A stretch of DNA of 64,000 nt from Bacillus sp. CH140a_4T (GTDB taxonomy: Bacteria > Bacillota > Bacilli > Bacillales > Bacillaceae_G), in NCBI RefSeq assembly GCF_008923725.1, contig NZ_WBPF01000019.1, forward strand, positions 206,512 through 270,511, in the 5' to 3' direction. The notes beneath the pieces were generated by a model. The model did not search any database. It was not told the DNA's origin and worked only from the letters and a program-made list of their open reading frames with translations. Shown here in pieces: positions 43,161-51,102 of the stretch; within the stretch, counting starts at the first letter, position 1, and every line of letters begins with the position of its first letter. Made by a program: the position numbers and the translations under genes.

Positions 43161-44027
43161 ATGGAATTAAGAGATTTACAAATCTTCCAGAGCGTTGCCG
43201 ACAAAGGTAGTGTAAGTAGCGCCGCAAAGGAATTAAATTACGTACAATCAAATGTAACTGCACGTATTAAACAACTAGAAAACGAGCTAAAAACACTGCT
43301 CTTTTATCGTCATAAACGAGGCATGACTTTAACAGCTGAAGGAAGAAAAATGCTCGTTTATGTTAATAAAATTTTGCAAGATGTTGATGAGCTAAAACAA
43401 GTATTTTTAGATAGTGAAACACCGTCTGGTATATTAAAAATCGGTACTGTCGAAACAGTAAGTACATTACCTACCATCTTATCTTCTTACTATAAACGCT
43501 ATCCGAATGTCGATTTATCATTACAAGCAGGTCTAACAGAAGAATTAATTAGAGAAGTACTTGATCACCAATTAGATGGCGCTTTTATATCAGGCCCTAT
43601 TAAACATCCACTAATTGAACAATACGATGTTAGTACAGAAAAATTAATGCTTGTAACACAAAATAAAGCTTTCCATATAGAAGAATTTACAACAACGCCT
43701 CTACTCGTTTTTAACCAAGGATGTGGATACCGTTCCAAACTAGAACGATGGCTGAAAGATGAAGGTTTGCTACCAAAAAGAATTATGGAATTTAATATAT
43801 TAGAGACAATATTAAACAGTGTTGCACTCGGCCTTGGAATTACACTCGTACCACAGTCCGCTGTCCACCATCTTTCTAAGGCAGGTAAGGTGCATTGTCA
43901 TGCAATCCCTGAAAAATACGGCAGTATTTCAACGGTTTTCATACGCCGTAAAGATAGCTATATGACGAATTCAATGCGTAGCTTTTTAAAAACAATTGAA
44001 GAGCATCATCATATTAATATGCTTTAA
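43161..44027 (+). CDS. LysR-family transcriptional regulator
   Basis: 288 residues from the ATG at 43161 behind AAGGAGGATCATATT. Winged helix-turn-helix [20 protein letters not shown]...[17 protein letters not shown], then the substrate-binding domain. Closest remembered type is the CzcR/YofA-like group. Divergent from the EamA transporter, which it probably regulates together with itself through the palindrome between them. Confidence 0.9.
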   Translation: MELRDLQIFQSVADKGSVSSAAKELNYVQSNVTARIKQLENELKTLLFYRHKRGMTLTAEGRKMLVYVNKILQDVDELKQVFLDSETPSGILKIGTVETVSTLPTILSSYYKRYPNVDLSLQAGLTEELIREVLDHQLDGAFISGPIKHPLIEQYDVSTEKLMLVTQNKAFHIEEFTTTPLLVFNQGCGYRSKLERWLKDEGLLPKRIMEFNILETILNSVALGLGITLVPQSAVHHLSKAGKVHCHAIPEKYGSISTVFIRRKDSYMTNSMRSFLKTIEEHHHINML

Positions 44028-44057
44028 CGGACATTCTTACACGAATGTCTTTTTTTC

Positions 44058-44121
44058 TTACAAAAGTGTAAGCCTTCCGTAAGCTAATTCGATAGTTACA
44101 GGCGATCATATTTCCTATAAT
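44058..44121 (+). promoter_or_regulatory. BceR-type operator/promoter P8 (cassette 3)
   Basis: TTACA-AAAG-TGTAA (44058-44071), N6, CGTAA (44078-44082), N8, GATAG (44091-44095), N20, TATAAT (44116-44121). The operator starts 30 bases after the lysR stop. Confidence 0.82.
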
Positions 44122-44168
44122 TAAGACATAAAGCAGGGCAACAACAATTCGAAAAGGAGCGGATACGT

Positions 44169-44270
44169 ATGATGAACAAAATGAAATCAAGCAATTTTTT
44201 AAATACAATGGGCATGGTGCTATCCGCACTTGTCGATGCAAAAGCCGTTGCAACTACATTAAACAAATAA
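44169..44270 (+). CDS. Cassette 3 peptide A (33 aa)
   Basis: 33 codons: MMNKMKSSNFLNTMG, ending LSALVDAKAVATTLNK. AAAAGGAGCGGATACGT before the ATG. Same family as cassettes 1 and 2; changes are conservative, which suggests the peptide is selected. Confidence 0.78.
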   Translation: MMNKMKSSNFLNTMGMVLSALVDAKAVATTLNK

Positions 44271-44282
44271 GGAGAGATTATA

Positions 44283-44384
44283 ATGAACAACATTACATTT
44301 AACAAATCAGACTTTATCGGACTTGCAAGTGGAGCGACTCTTCTTACAGCTTTCATTTACACACTTGCTCAAGGTCTTGTTTAA
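44283..44384 (+). CDS. Cassette 3 peptide B (33 aa, transmembrane)
   Basis: 33 codons: MNNITFNKSDFIGLASGA, then LLTAFIYTLAQGLV. Two residues longer than in cassettes 1 and 2. AAGGAGAGATTATA precedes the ATG. The three B peptides conserve MNNITFNK, LASG and LLTAFIY. Confidence 0.8.
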   Translation: MNNITFNKSDFIGLASGATLLTAFIYTLAQGLV

Positions 44385-44414
44385 TACTTTGTTTCCCCAA
44401 ACCCCTTTATATAT

Positions 44415-44453
44415 AGAAAAAGCTGCTTGTCTTATAGACAAGCAGCTTTTTAG
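44415..44453. terminator. Bidirectional terminator, cassette 3 / regulator gene
   Basis: AAAAGCTGCTTGTCT pairs with AGACAAGCAGCTTTT, preceded by the C-rich element CCCCAAACCCCTTTATATA. It is different in sequence from the terminators of cassettes 1 and 2. Confidence 0.9.
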
Positions 44454-45370
44454 TTTATTTCATATATAATTTGACCTGTTTTCGTCATATCATATCCGCC
44501 AATTGCTTTTAATTCATTATGAAATTCTTCCGATTGCAGAATATCTTTCACGACTTCGATCAGCCCTTCATTTTCTTTATTCTTCAAAATCACTAAATCA
44601 TACTGTTCTTTCATGATTGGAACAAAGTCTACATTTACAATTTGTGAAAACTTTTCTGATCCTACTCCCACATCAGCTTTTCCATTCGCGACTTGTGTGG
44701 CAACACCAAGATGATTCGATTCTTCCCATTCATATCCACTAATACGTTCTTTATTTAAATTTTGAATGCGCAATTGTTCATCCACTAATACCCTAATGCC
44801 AGAGCCTTTTTCTCGATTTACAAATCGTATAGATGATTGGGATAAATCATCCCACGTTTTTATATTTTTAGGATTCCCCTTTTGCACATAAAACCCAACG
44901 TTCCTTGCTAATAAATTAATCATCGTACATGGTTGTCCAACTAAAATACGTTTTACGTAAGGAACATTATATGTACCCGTTTCGCCATCAAACAAATGCA
45001 AACTAACGATACTTCCTTCTCCTTGATACATCTTTACTAAACTCGTTAAACTACCTTGATATGCCCTTAATATATTTGAACTTGGCAGGCGATTTTCTAT
45101 ACGTTTCGCCAACATATCTAACGTTAGTTCTTGTCCGCTAATAATACATGTATTCAAGCCTCTACTATCTTCGCTCTTTACAGGAGTGCCTTGTATTTTC
45201 CCTGTTTTCATTTGCTTTATATATTGTTCTAAATCCGTTGCATCAATGCGCATCTGTCTACCAATTCTATAAGAAGGCAGTTCTCCTTTTTTAATTAGAT
45301 CGTATACAGTTAATTTTGATACTTTTAATCGCTTCGCTACTTCTTCCGTTGTGTAGGAATGATGATCCAT
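44450..45370 (-). CDS. Excisionase-type HTH regulator with PBP-like (molybdate-type) sensor domain
   Basis: 306 residues from the ATG at 45370 (GAGGA upstream). An excisionase/MerR-like HTH (YTTEEVAKRLKVSKLTVYDL, about 6-25) is fused to a PBP_like domain (LRAYQGSLTSLVKMYQGEGS, IRFVNREKGSGIRVL, GKADVGVGSEKF) that resembles ModA-type binding proteins. Such fusions sense molybdate or tungstate inside the cell. Divergent from modA, so it probably controls modAB. Confidence 0.85.
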   Translation of the reverse strand: MDHHSYTTEEVAKRLKVSKLTVYDLIKKGELPSYRIGRQMRIDATDLEQYIKQMKTGKIQGTPVKSEDSRGLNTCIISGQELTLDMLAKRIENRLPSSNILRAYQGSLTSLVKMYQGEGSIVSLHLFDGETGTYNVPYVKRILVGQPCTMINLLARNVGFYVQKGNPKNIKTWDDLSQSSIRFVNREKGSGIRVLVDEQLRIQNLNKERISGYEWEESNHLGVATQVANGKADVGVGSEKFSQIVNVDFVPIMKEQYDLVILKNKENEGLIEVVKDILQSEEFHNELKAIGGYDMTKTGQIIYEIN

Positions 45371-45530
45371 AGACGATTCCTCACTTTCTTCCTTCATTGT
45401 AACAAAGAAAAGAATATTTCTCCTATATTAAAAAACAACTACATCGTTCAAATTATATTCAATTATAACTAGTTATATTTAGTTATAATTAGATATAATT
45501 AAATATATCAAAACGAAAGGGGATCTTTTT
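45371..45530. promoter_or_regulatory. Divergent control region of the molybdate locus
   Basis: A run of near-palindromic ATAACTAGTTAT and repeated TTATAATTAGATATAATTAA motifs (about 45455-45508) lies between the regulator and modA; good candidate operator for the HTH regulator. No riboswitch recognised. Confidence 0.5.
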
Positions 45531-46337
45531 ATGAACAAGTTTACATTACGATCCATCGGAGCACTTATACTTTCTTTTCTTCTTATATTTAGCGTTGCAT
45601 GCACAAGCGGAGATAAGAAAGAGAAATCAACTACTAAAGAAGGAAAAACAGCAGAACTTACTATATCGGCTGCTGCAAGCTTACAAGATGCACTAAAAGA
45701 AATTGAAACAAAATATAAAGAAAAAGAACCTAATATTAAACTTTCTTTTAACTTCGGTGCTTCTGGTGCACTTCAACAACAAATTGAACAAGGTGCACCT
45801 GCTGACTTATTCTTCTCAGCAGCCGAAGATAAATTCCAAACTCTTGTTAAAAAAGGATTCATTAATGAAAAAGAAGGGAAAAATCTTCTTGGAAATGAAC
45901 TCGTTCTAGTCGTCCCAAAAGATAGTTCCCTTTCAAAAATTCAAGATTTAAAAGATGAAAAAATTAAGAAAATCGCACTTGGTACACCTGAATCAGTACC
46001 TGCGGGAAAATACGCAAAGGCTTCTCTCACACATGAAAACCTATGGAGTGACATTCAAAATAAAATCGTATTTACAAAAGATGTTCGCCAAGTGTTAACA
46101 TATGTAGAAACAGGTAATGTCGATGCTGGTATTGTATACAAAACAGATGCTCTCATTTCAGACAAAGTAAAAATTGGCGAGACAGCGGCAGCTACTTCTC
46201 ATGAGCCTATCCACTATCCATTAGGTGTTATAAAGGAATCTAAGCATAAGAAAGAGGCGACTTCATTTTATGAGTATTTGCAATCAAAAGATGCACAATC
46301 TATCTTTAAAAAATATGGATTTACAGTCCTATCATAA
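45531..46337 (+). CDS. modA: Molybdate ABC transporter binding lipoprotein
   Basis: 268 residues. Lipobox in FSVACTSG; mature domain starts LTISAAASLQDALKEIE (about 43-59), the ModA signature, with FGASGALQQQIEQGAPADLF and YVETGNVDAGIVYKTDA. Binds molybdate or tungstate outside the cell. GGGGAT precedes the ATG. Followed at once by modB. Confidence 0.93.
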   Translation: MNKFTLRSIGALILSFLLIFSVACTSGDKKEKSTTKEGKTAELTISAAASLQDALKEIETKYKEKEPNIKLSFNFGASGALQQQIEQGAPADLFFSAAEDKFQTLVKKGFINEKEGKNLLGNELVLVVPKDSSLSKIQDLKDEKIKKIALGTPESVPAGKYAKASLTHENLWSDIQNKIVFTKDVRQVLTYVETGNVDAGIVYKTDALISDKVKIGETAAATSHEPIHYPLGVIKESKHKKEATSFYEYLQSKDAQSIFKKYGFTVLS

Positions 46338-46342
46338 TTGCC

Positions 46343-47017
46343 ATGAGCTTTGATGCTATTTTGTCACCAATCTTTCTATCTTTACGAGTAGCTGCATGTG
46401 CCACCATTATCGTTACCATTTTAGGAACTATAATCGGACGAGCGCTAGCACGTTCCTCCTGGAGATATAAAGTAATATTAGAAACTATTTTCTTATTACC
46501 AATGGTGCTTCCGCCAACTGTAATCGGCTTTTTTCTCATTATCATTTTTGGAAACAATAGTCCCATTGGAATGTGGATAGAATCATTGTTTCAGCAGTCT
46601 ATTATGTTCACATCTACTGCTGCGATCATTGCTTCTACAGTTGTTGCATTTCCGCTTATGTACCAATCAGCAAAAACAGGATTTTCTATCGCGAATGTAC
46701 AAATTGAAGAAAGTGCTCGTGACCTTGGTGCAAGTGAATATCAAGTTTTTCTACACGTCACACTTCCGCTTGCATTTCCTGCCTTACTAAGCGGAATGAT
46801 TTTGAGCTTTGTTCGTGCGCTCGGTGAGTTTGGTGCTACACTCATGTTTGCTGGGAACATTCCTGGTAAAACACAGACAATCCCAACTGCAATTTATATG
46901 GCGATTGATGCAAGTAATATGCAGCTCGCCTGGACACTTGTAGTTATCACTATTAGTATGTCGTTCCTATTTCTGCTATGTATTCAGCTTATTAATAAAA
47001 GAATTACTAACTTTTAA
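46343..47017 (+). CDS. modB: Molybdate ABC transporter permease
   Basis: 224 residues, five membrane helices and the ATPase-contact loop ARDLGASEYQVFLHVTLPLA, followed by FVRALGEFGATLMFAG typical of ModB. Starts 5 bases after the modA stop without its own clear ribosome binding site, so coupled translation is likely. No modC ATPase follows: a terminator begins immediately after the stop. Confidence 0.92.
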   Translation: MSFDAILSPIFLSLRVAACATIIVTILGTIIGRALARSSWRYKVILETIFLLPMVLPPTVIGFFLIIIFGNNSPIGMWIESLFQQSIMFTSTAAIIASTVVAFPLMYQSAKTGFSIANVQIEESARDLGASEYQVFLHVTLPLAFPALLSGMILSFVRALGEFGATLMFAGNIPGKTQTIPTAIYMAIDASNMQLAWTLVVITISMSFLFLLCIQLINKRITNF

Positions 47018-47047
47018 AGCAGCTTTTTTCGAAGCTGCTTATTTATT
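47016..47047 (+). terminator. Terminator after modB
   Basis: AAGCAGCTT pairs with AAGCTGCTT around TTTTCG; T-rich tail. It ends the operon where modC would be expected. Confidence 0.75.
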
Positions 47048-47317
47048 TCTTAGGAAATAAAATATACCACCGGGAAATAACTGAATTTTACCTCTTATTA
47101 AAATATACATTTTATTTGAATTCACTTTCTAAAATAGGCAATTTCCTGTTATTATATGGAGGTGTTTCAAAAAATGAAGAAATGAAAACGCATTTATATC
47201 GTGAATTCTTCATCCTGTTTTAGCGATCGGTAATCTTCTACTCTATTAGTGGGGCATTACCGATCGTTAGAACGATATGTAATTATATTGGTATAGGAAA
47301 TCGAAGGGAGTCTTGTA
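47018..47317. other. Leader region of the GRP sugar transporter gene
   Basis: About 300 bases. After the modB terminator come GGAGGTG and an ATG-AAG-AAA-TGA mini-frame (47160-47186), then TGAAAACGCATTTA, a loose cre-like match, and an inverted repeat CGATCGGTAAT/ATTACCGATCG (47224-47267) with a 22-base loop. No larger gene. Regulatory role unproven. Confidence 0.45.
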
Positions 47318-48169
47318 ATGGACATTTTATTAGCGCTTCTTCCTGCAATTGCATGGGGAAACATCTTATTAGTAAGCGTAAAAATGGGCGGTGGTGCATA
47401 TAGCCAAACGGTAGGTATGACAATCGGTGCTCTATTCTTCGCAACAATTATGTATGTATTTACTCAACCAGCTTTAACAATGACAGTCTTGATTGTTGGT
47501 TTTATTTCAGGTTTATTCTGGGCTTTAGGACAAGTAAACCAATTAAAAACAGTTGAAAAACTAGGTGTTTCAACTACCGTAACAATTTCTACTGGTATGC
47601 AACTTGTTGCAACTTCTATCTTTGGAGTTATCGCTTTTCGTGAGTGGACTACTACAACAACGATTGTTCTGGGAACGATTGCAATCCTATTAATCGTAGT
47701 TGGTGTTGTATTCACATCATTAGATGACAAAGAAAATGCACAGCCACCAGGACAATTGAAAAAAGGACTCCTTACTTTAATTGTTTCTACTTTCGGCTAC
47801 CTTGTATATGTAATTATTATTCGTTGGTATAATATCGATGGTTGGTCTGCTATTTTACCACAAGCAGTTGGTATGTTTGTTGGTGCGGTTGTACTGACGT
47901 CTAAACATAAACCATTTAACAAATATGCAATCCGTAATGCTTTATCTGGTTTACTATGGGGAACTGGAAACTTATTCTTACTTCTTTCATTACCACGTGT
48001 CGGAGTAGCAACAAGCTTCCCATTATCTCAAACTGGAATCGTTATCTCAACATTCGGTGCGATTGTCTTCTTAGGTGAAAAGAAAACAAAACGTCAATTG
48101 ATCTTTATTGCACTAGGTAGTGTTTTAATTATCGGCGGCGCTGTATTGTTAGGTATGACAAAAGCATAA
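47318..48169 (+). CDS. GRP-family sugar uptake protein (GlcU/RbsU type)
   Basis: 283 residues and ten membrane helices; starts MDILLALLPAIAWGNILLVS and includes KLGVSTTVTISTGMQLVATS and GVATSFPLSQTGIVISTFGA, hallmark segments of the glucose/ribose porter family. In Bacillus GlcU takes up glucose without phosphorylation; ribose cannot be excluded. GAAGGGAG precedes the ATG. Confidence 0.88.
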   Translation: MDILLALLPAIAWGNILLVSVKMGGGAYSQTVGMTIGALFFATIMYVFTQPALTMTVLIVGFISGLFWALGQVNQLKTVEKLGVSTTVTISTGMQLVATSIFGVIAFREWTTTTTIVLGTIAILLIVVGVVFTSLDDKENAQPPGQLKKGLLTLIVSTFGYLVYVIIIRWYNIDGWSAILPQAVGMFVGAVVLTSKHKPFNKYAIRNALSGLLWGTGNLFLLLSLPRVGVATSFPLSQTGIVISTFGAIVFLGEKKTKRQLIFIALGSVLIIGGAVLLGMTKA

Positions 48170-48183
48170 ACTTATAATCTATT

Positions 48184-48221
48184 AAAAAACCCCTGAAGCA
48201 TATGTGCTTCAGGGGTTTTTC
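48184..48221. terminator. Bidirectional terminator
   Basis: AAAAACCCCTGAAGCA pairs with TGCTTCAGGGGTTTTT, between convergent sugar transporter and pnuC genes. Confidence 0.92.
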
Positions 48222-48236
48222 ACTTTTAATTATTTT

Positions 48237-48887
48237 TTAAATATAATTATTTACATGCCCTTGTCTTTTATAGTTGCTCTTCCACTCTAGTAAACCGGCT
48301 ATACATATAAAGAGATTAATAACAGCTAATATTAGCATGACGTATAGACCTGTGGAAATATAAATCACAATGCTAATTACGTTATACAAAATCCATAAAT
48401 ACCAGTTTTCTAAAATTTTTCGGCTTAGCATAAATTGAGCTACTAATCCTAGTACAGCATTTAAAGCATCTAAATATGGACTTGTTGATTCTAAATAACG
48501 GATTTGATAGCAGCCCCAACCAATCCAAGCAACTAACATGAAGATTATATAAATCGTCCACTCTTTTATATTTAAACGAACTGTTGCTTTTACCTCTTCC
48601 TTCCCACTACGTGCAATCCAATAATACCAACCATATACATTAAATATAAATTGAAAGGCTGCTAATACTGCCATTGCATATAAACCTTGTGTAATGAAAA
48701 TATATAGAAATACCGCAACCGTAATCATGCCAAACAAAAAATTAGATACCTTTTCCCTCGCTAATAACCAAACATTAATAATCCCCATAACCGATGCGAA
48801 AATTTCAATATAACTCGATTGAATATAAAATCCAACTAATACGCAAATGATACTAGAAATAAATAAAAAAAGTGGACTTTTAATCAT
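48237..48887 (-). CDS. pnuC: Nicotinamide riboside transporter PnuC family
   Basis: 216 residues from the ATG at 48887 (GGGGAGAG 6 bases upstream; an ATG at 48893 is too close). Seven hydrophobic helices; NVWLLAREKVSNFLFG and NVYGWYYWIARSG are PnuC-like. Facilitates entry of a vitamin B3 or related vitamin precursor. No riboswitch recognised in front of it. Confidence 0.88.
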   Translation of the reverse strand: MIKSPLFLFISSIICVLVGFYIQSSYIEIFASVMGIINVWLLAREKVSNFLFGMITVAVFLYIFITQGLYAMAVLAAFQFIFNVYGWYYWIARSGKEEVKATVRLNIKEWTIYIIFMLVAWIGWGCYQIRYLESTSPYLDALNAVLGLVAQFMLSRKILENWYLWILYNVISIVIYISTGLYVMLILAVINLFICIAGLLEWKSNYKRQGHVNNYI

Positions 48888-49074
48888 GATCATCTCTCCC
48901 CAGATGTATAATAAATTCCCTATGACCAGTATAAGGAATAGCCCTTCCTTTTACTATAGATTTCCTCCTTATCGTTATCCATTCCACCTCCAGTAAGTCT
49001 TTTCTTTTTACAAAATTCTCTTAAAAATGGTATCGTTTTTTATAACATATCTCCACTAGAAAGGAATAGAGGAT

Positions 49075-49878
49075 ATGCTAACTAAACATCGAATTCTATT
49101 TATTGGTGCTGGTCGTATGGCAGAAGCTATATTTTCCGGATTACTTAAAACAAGCAAAGAATACATCGAAGAAATTATCGTTTCTAACCGAAGCAACGTA
49201 GAAAAGCTAGAACAATTACAAGCGCGATATAATGTGTCTACTGCAACAGATTGGAAGCAGCATGTTTCATCTGTTGATACGATTGTTTTAGCAATGCCAC
49301 CTTCTGCACATGAAGAATTATTAGCAGAGTTATCTCCGTTACTATCGAATCAACTTGTCGTAACGGTAGCCGCTGGCATTGGTCCATCTTATTTAGAAGA
49401 AAGACTTCCCGAGGGAACACCTGTTGCTTGGATTATGCCAAATACAGCTGCTGAAATTGGAAAGTCTATCTCCTTATATACAATGGGACAATCAGTAAAC
49501 GAGATGCATCAAGAAACCCTACAACTGCTTTTAAAAGGCATTGGTACTTCGCAACTTTGCACTGAGGAAGAAGTTCATCAGCTTACTGCCGTTACTGGAA
49601 GTGCACCAGCTTTCCTTTATTACTTTGCTGAAAGCTTAATTGAAGCAACAAAAAATTATGGAGTCGATGAAGCAACTGCCAAACACCTTGTCATTCAAAT
49701 GATTTCTGGCTCTGCTTCTATGCTTGAACAAACGCAAGATCCAGCTAACCTCCGCGAACAAGTAACAACACCAGGTGGTTCCACGGCTGAGGGTCTCAAA
49801 GCTTTATATGAATATAATTTTTCAGAGGGAATTCAAAAAGCAGTAGAAGCAACAAACAAAAAAGCTAGGGGGAAATAA
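49075..49878 (+). CDS. Pyrroline-5-carboxylate reductase
   Basis: 267 residues. NADPH-binding IGAGRMAEAI (about 10-19), catalytic-domain motifs TAVTGSAPAFLYYFAE and QVTTPGGSTAEGLKALYE are standard for P5C reductase, the last step of proline synthesis. Bacillus has several paralogues (ProG, ProH, ProI); which one this is cannot be stated. AAAGGAATAGAGGAT precedes the ATG. One base separates it from the next gene. Confidence 0.92.
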   Translation: MLTKHRILFIGAGRMAEAIFSGLLKTSKEYIEEIIVSNRSNVEKLEQLQARYNVSTATDWKQHVSSVDTIVLAMPPSAHEELLAELSPLLSNQLVVTVAAGIGPSYLEERLPEGTPVAWIMPNTAAEIGKSISLYTMGQSVNEMHQETLQLLLKGIGTSQLCTEEEVHQLTAVTGSAPAFLYYFAESLIEATKNYGVDEATAKHLVIQMISGSASMLEQTQDPANLREQVTTPGGSTAEGLKALYEYNFSEGIQKAVEATNKKARGK

Positions 49879-49879
49879 T

Positions 49880-50713
49880 ATGAATTTAACAAGTTTAAAA
49901 GACTATACAACATTACATAACGGTGTAAAAATGCCTTGGTTCGGTTTAGGTGTTTTTAAAGTAGAAGATGGTTCAGAAGTAATTGAATCTGTAAAAGCAG
50001 CAATTAAAAATGGCTATCGCAGCATTGATACTGCAGCAATCTATCAAAACGAAGAAGGCGTTGGACAAGCAATTCGTGAATCAGGTGTTTCACGTGAAGA
50101 ATTATTTGTTACATCAAAAGTATGGAATAGCGATCAAGGATATGAAACAACACTTCAAGCATTTGAAACTACATTAGAGAAATTAGGTCTAGAATATTTA
50201 GATTTATATTTAGTACATTGGCCTGTAAAAGGGAAATATACTGAATCATGGAAAGCGTTAGAAAAACTTTATAAAGATGGCCGTGTTCGTGCTATCGGTG
50301 TGAGTAATTTCCACATTCACCACTTACAAGACGTATTTGAAATCGCTGAGATTAAGCCAATGGTCAACCAAGTGGAATACCATCCACGTTTAGCACAAGA
50401 AGAGCTACACGCTTTCTGTAAAGAACATAACATCCAGCTTGAAGCTTGGTCACCATTAATGCAGGGACAACTACTGGATAACTCAACATTACAAGACATT
50501 GCGACAAAATATAATAAATCAACTGCACAAATTATTTTACGCTGGGATTTACAAAATGAAGTTGTAACAATCCCTAAATCTATTAAAGAACATCGCATTA
50601 TTGAAAATGCAAATATATTCGATTTTGAATTAAGTGCTGATGACATGAAAGCAATTCAAACTCTAAATGAAGATCGTCGCGTTGGTCCAGATCCAGATAA
50701 CTTTAACTTCTAA
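49880..50713 (+). CDS. Aldo/keto reductase
   Basis: 277 residues, TIM-barrel AKR5-like enzyme similar to B. subtilis YvgN/YtbE. Catalytic set visible: Asp and Tyr in IDTAAIYQNEEGVG, Lys in FVTSKVWN, His in LYLVHWPVKG; the NADPH site includes TIPKSIKEHRIIEN. Broad aldehyde and methylglyoxal reductase activity is typical. Co-transcribed with the reductase gene before it (AGGGGGAAATAAT between). Confidence 0.92.
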   Translation: MNLTSLKDYTTLHNGVKMPWFGLGVFKVEDGSEVIESVKAAIKNGYRSIDTAAIYQNEEGVGQAIRESGVSREELFVTSKVWNSDQGYETTLQAFETTLEKLGLEYLDLYLVHWPVKGKYTESWKALEKLYKDGRVRAIGVSNFHIHHLQDVFEIAEIKPMVNQVEYHPRLAQEELHAFCKEHNIQLEAWSPLMQGQLLDNSTLQDIATKYNKSTAQIILRWDLQNEVVTIPKSIKEHRIIENANIFDFELSADDMKAIQTLNEDRRVGPDPDNFNF

Positions 50714-50715
50714 TA

Positions 50716-50748
50716 GAAAAACCACTGCCATATGCAGTGGTTTTTTTG
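50716..50748 (+). terminator. Terminator after the aldo/keto reductase
   Basis: AAAAACCACTGC pairs with GCAGTGGTTTTT, loop CATAT, T7. Confidence 0.9.
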
Positions 50749-50863
50749 TTAAAGAAAACTAAAAATTTAAACTATATATCATTCGGTTGACACTTCATTA
50801 TCCAAGGTGTAAGATTTTGAATTATCAAAGAAACACAAAAATTAATAAAATTTATTCGTTTAC

Positions 50864-50972
50864 TCATTGTATCAAGAGAGGTGGAGGGACTGGCCCTTTG
50901 AAACCTCGGCAACAGGTTCATTTTGAATACTGTGCCACTTCCTGCAAGCTTTATGCTTGAAAGATAGAATGA
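50864..50972 (+). promoter_or_regulatory. SAM-I riboswitch (S-box) aptamer
   Basis: Conserved S-box order: P1 TCATTGTATC/GATAGAATGA, AGAGAGGTGGAGGGACTGGC, CCTTTGAAACCTCGGCAACA, GTGCCA...CCTGC and AGATAGAATGAGGG. It binds S-adenosylmethionine and, when bound, lets the terminator at 51010-51047 form. It controls the oligopeptide-binding-protein gene at 51103. Confidence 0.95.
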
Positions 50973-51009
50973 GGGACTTCGTTTATATACGGGTGCATAA
51001 CTTGTACGT

Positions 51010-51047
51010 AAAAATCCCTCTTTCTCAATATGAAAAGAGGGATTTTT
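51010..51047 (+). terminator. S-box-controlled terminator
   Basis: AAAATCCCTCTTT pairs with AAAGAGGGATTTT, T6. The 5' arm can alternatively pair with the 3' side of aptamer P1 (GAATGAGGGA), the usual antiterminator. Confidence 0.9.
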
Positions 51048-51102
51048 TATTTTTCATTTCCCTCATCATCATCCAAACTTAATTATTTAGGAGGAAAATC
51101 AA

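Noticed and set aside
46343-47017. Could modB be fused to a modC-like ATPase
   Set aside because: No Walker motif in the 224 residues and a terminator follows directly.
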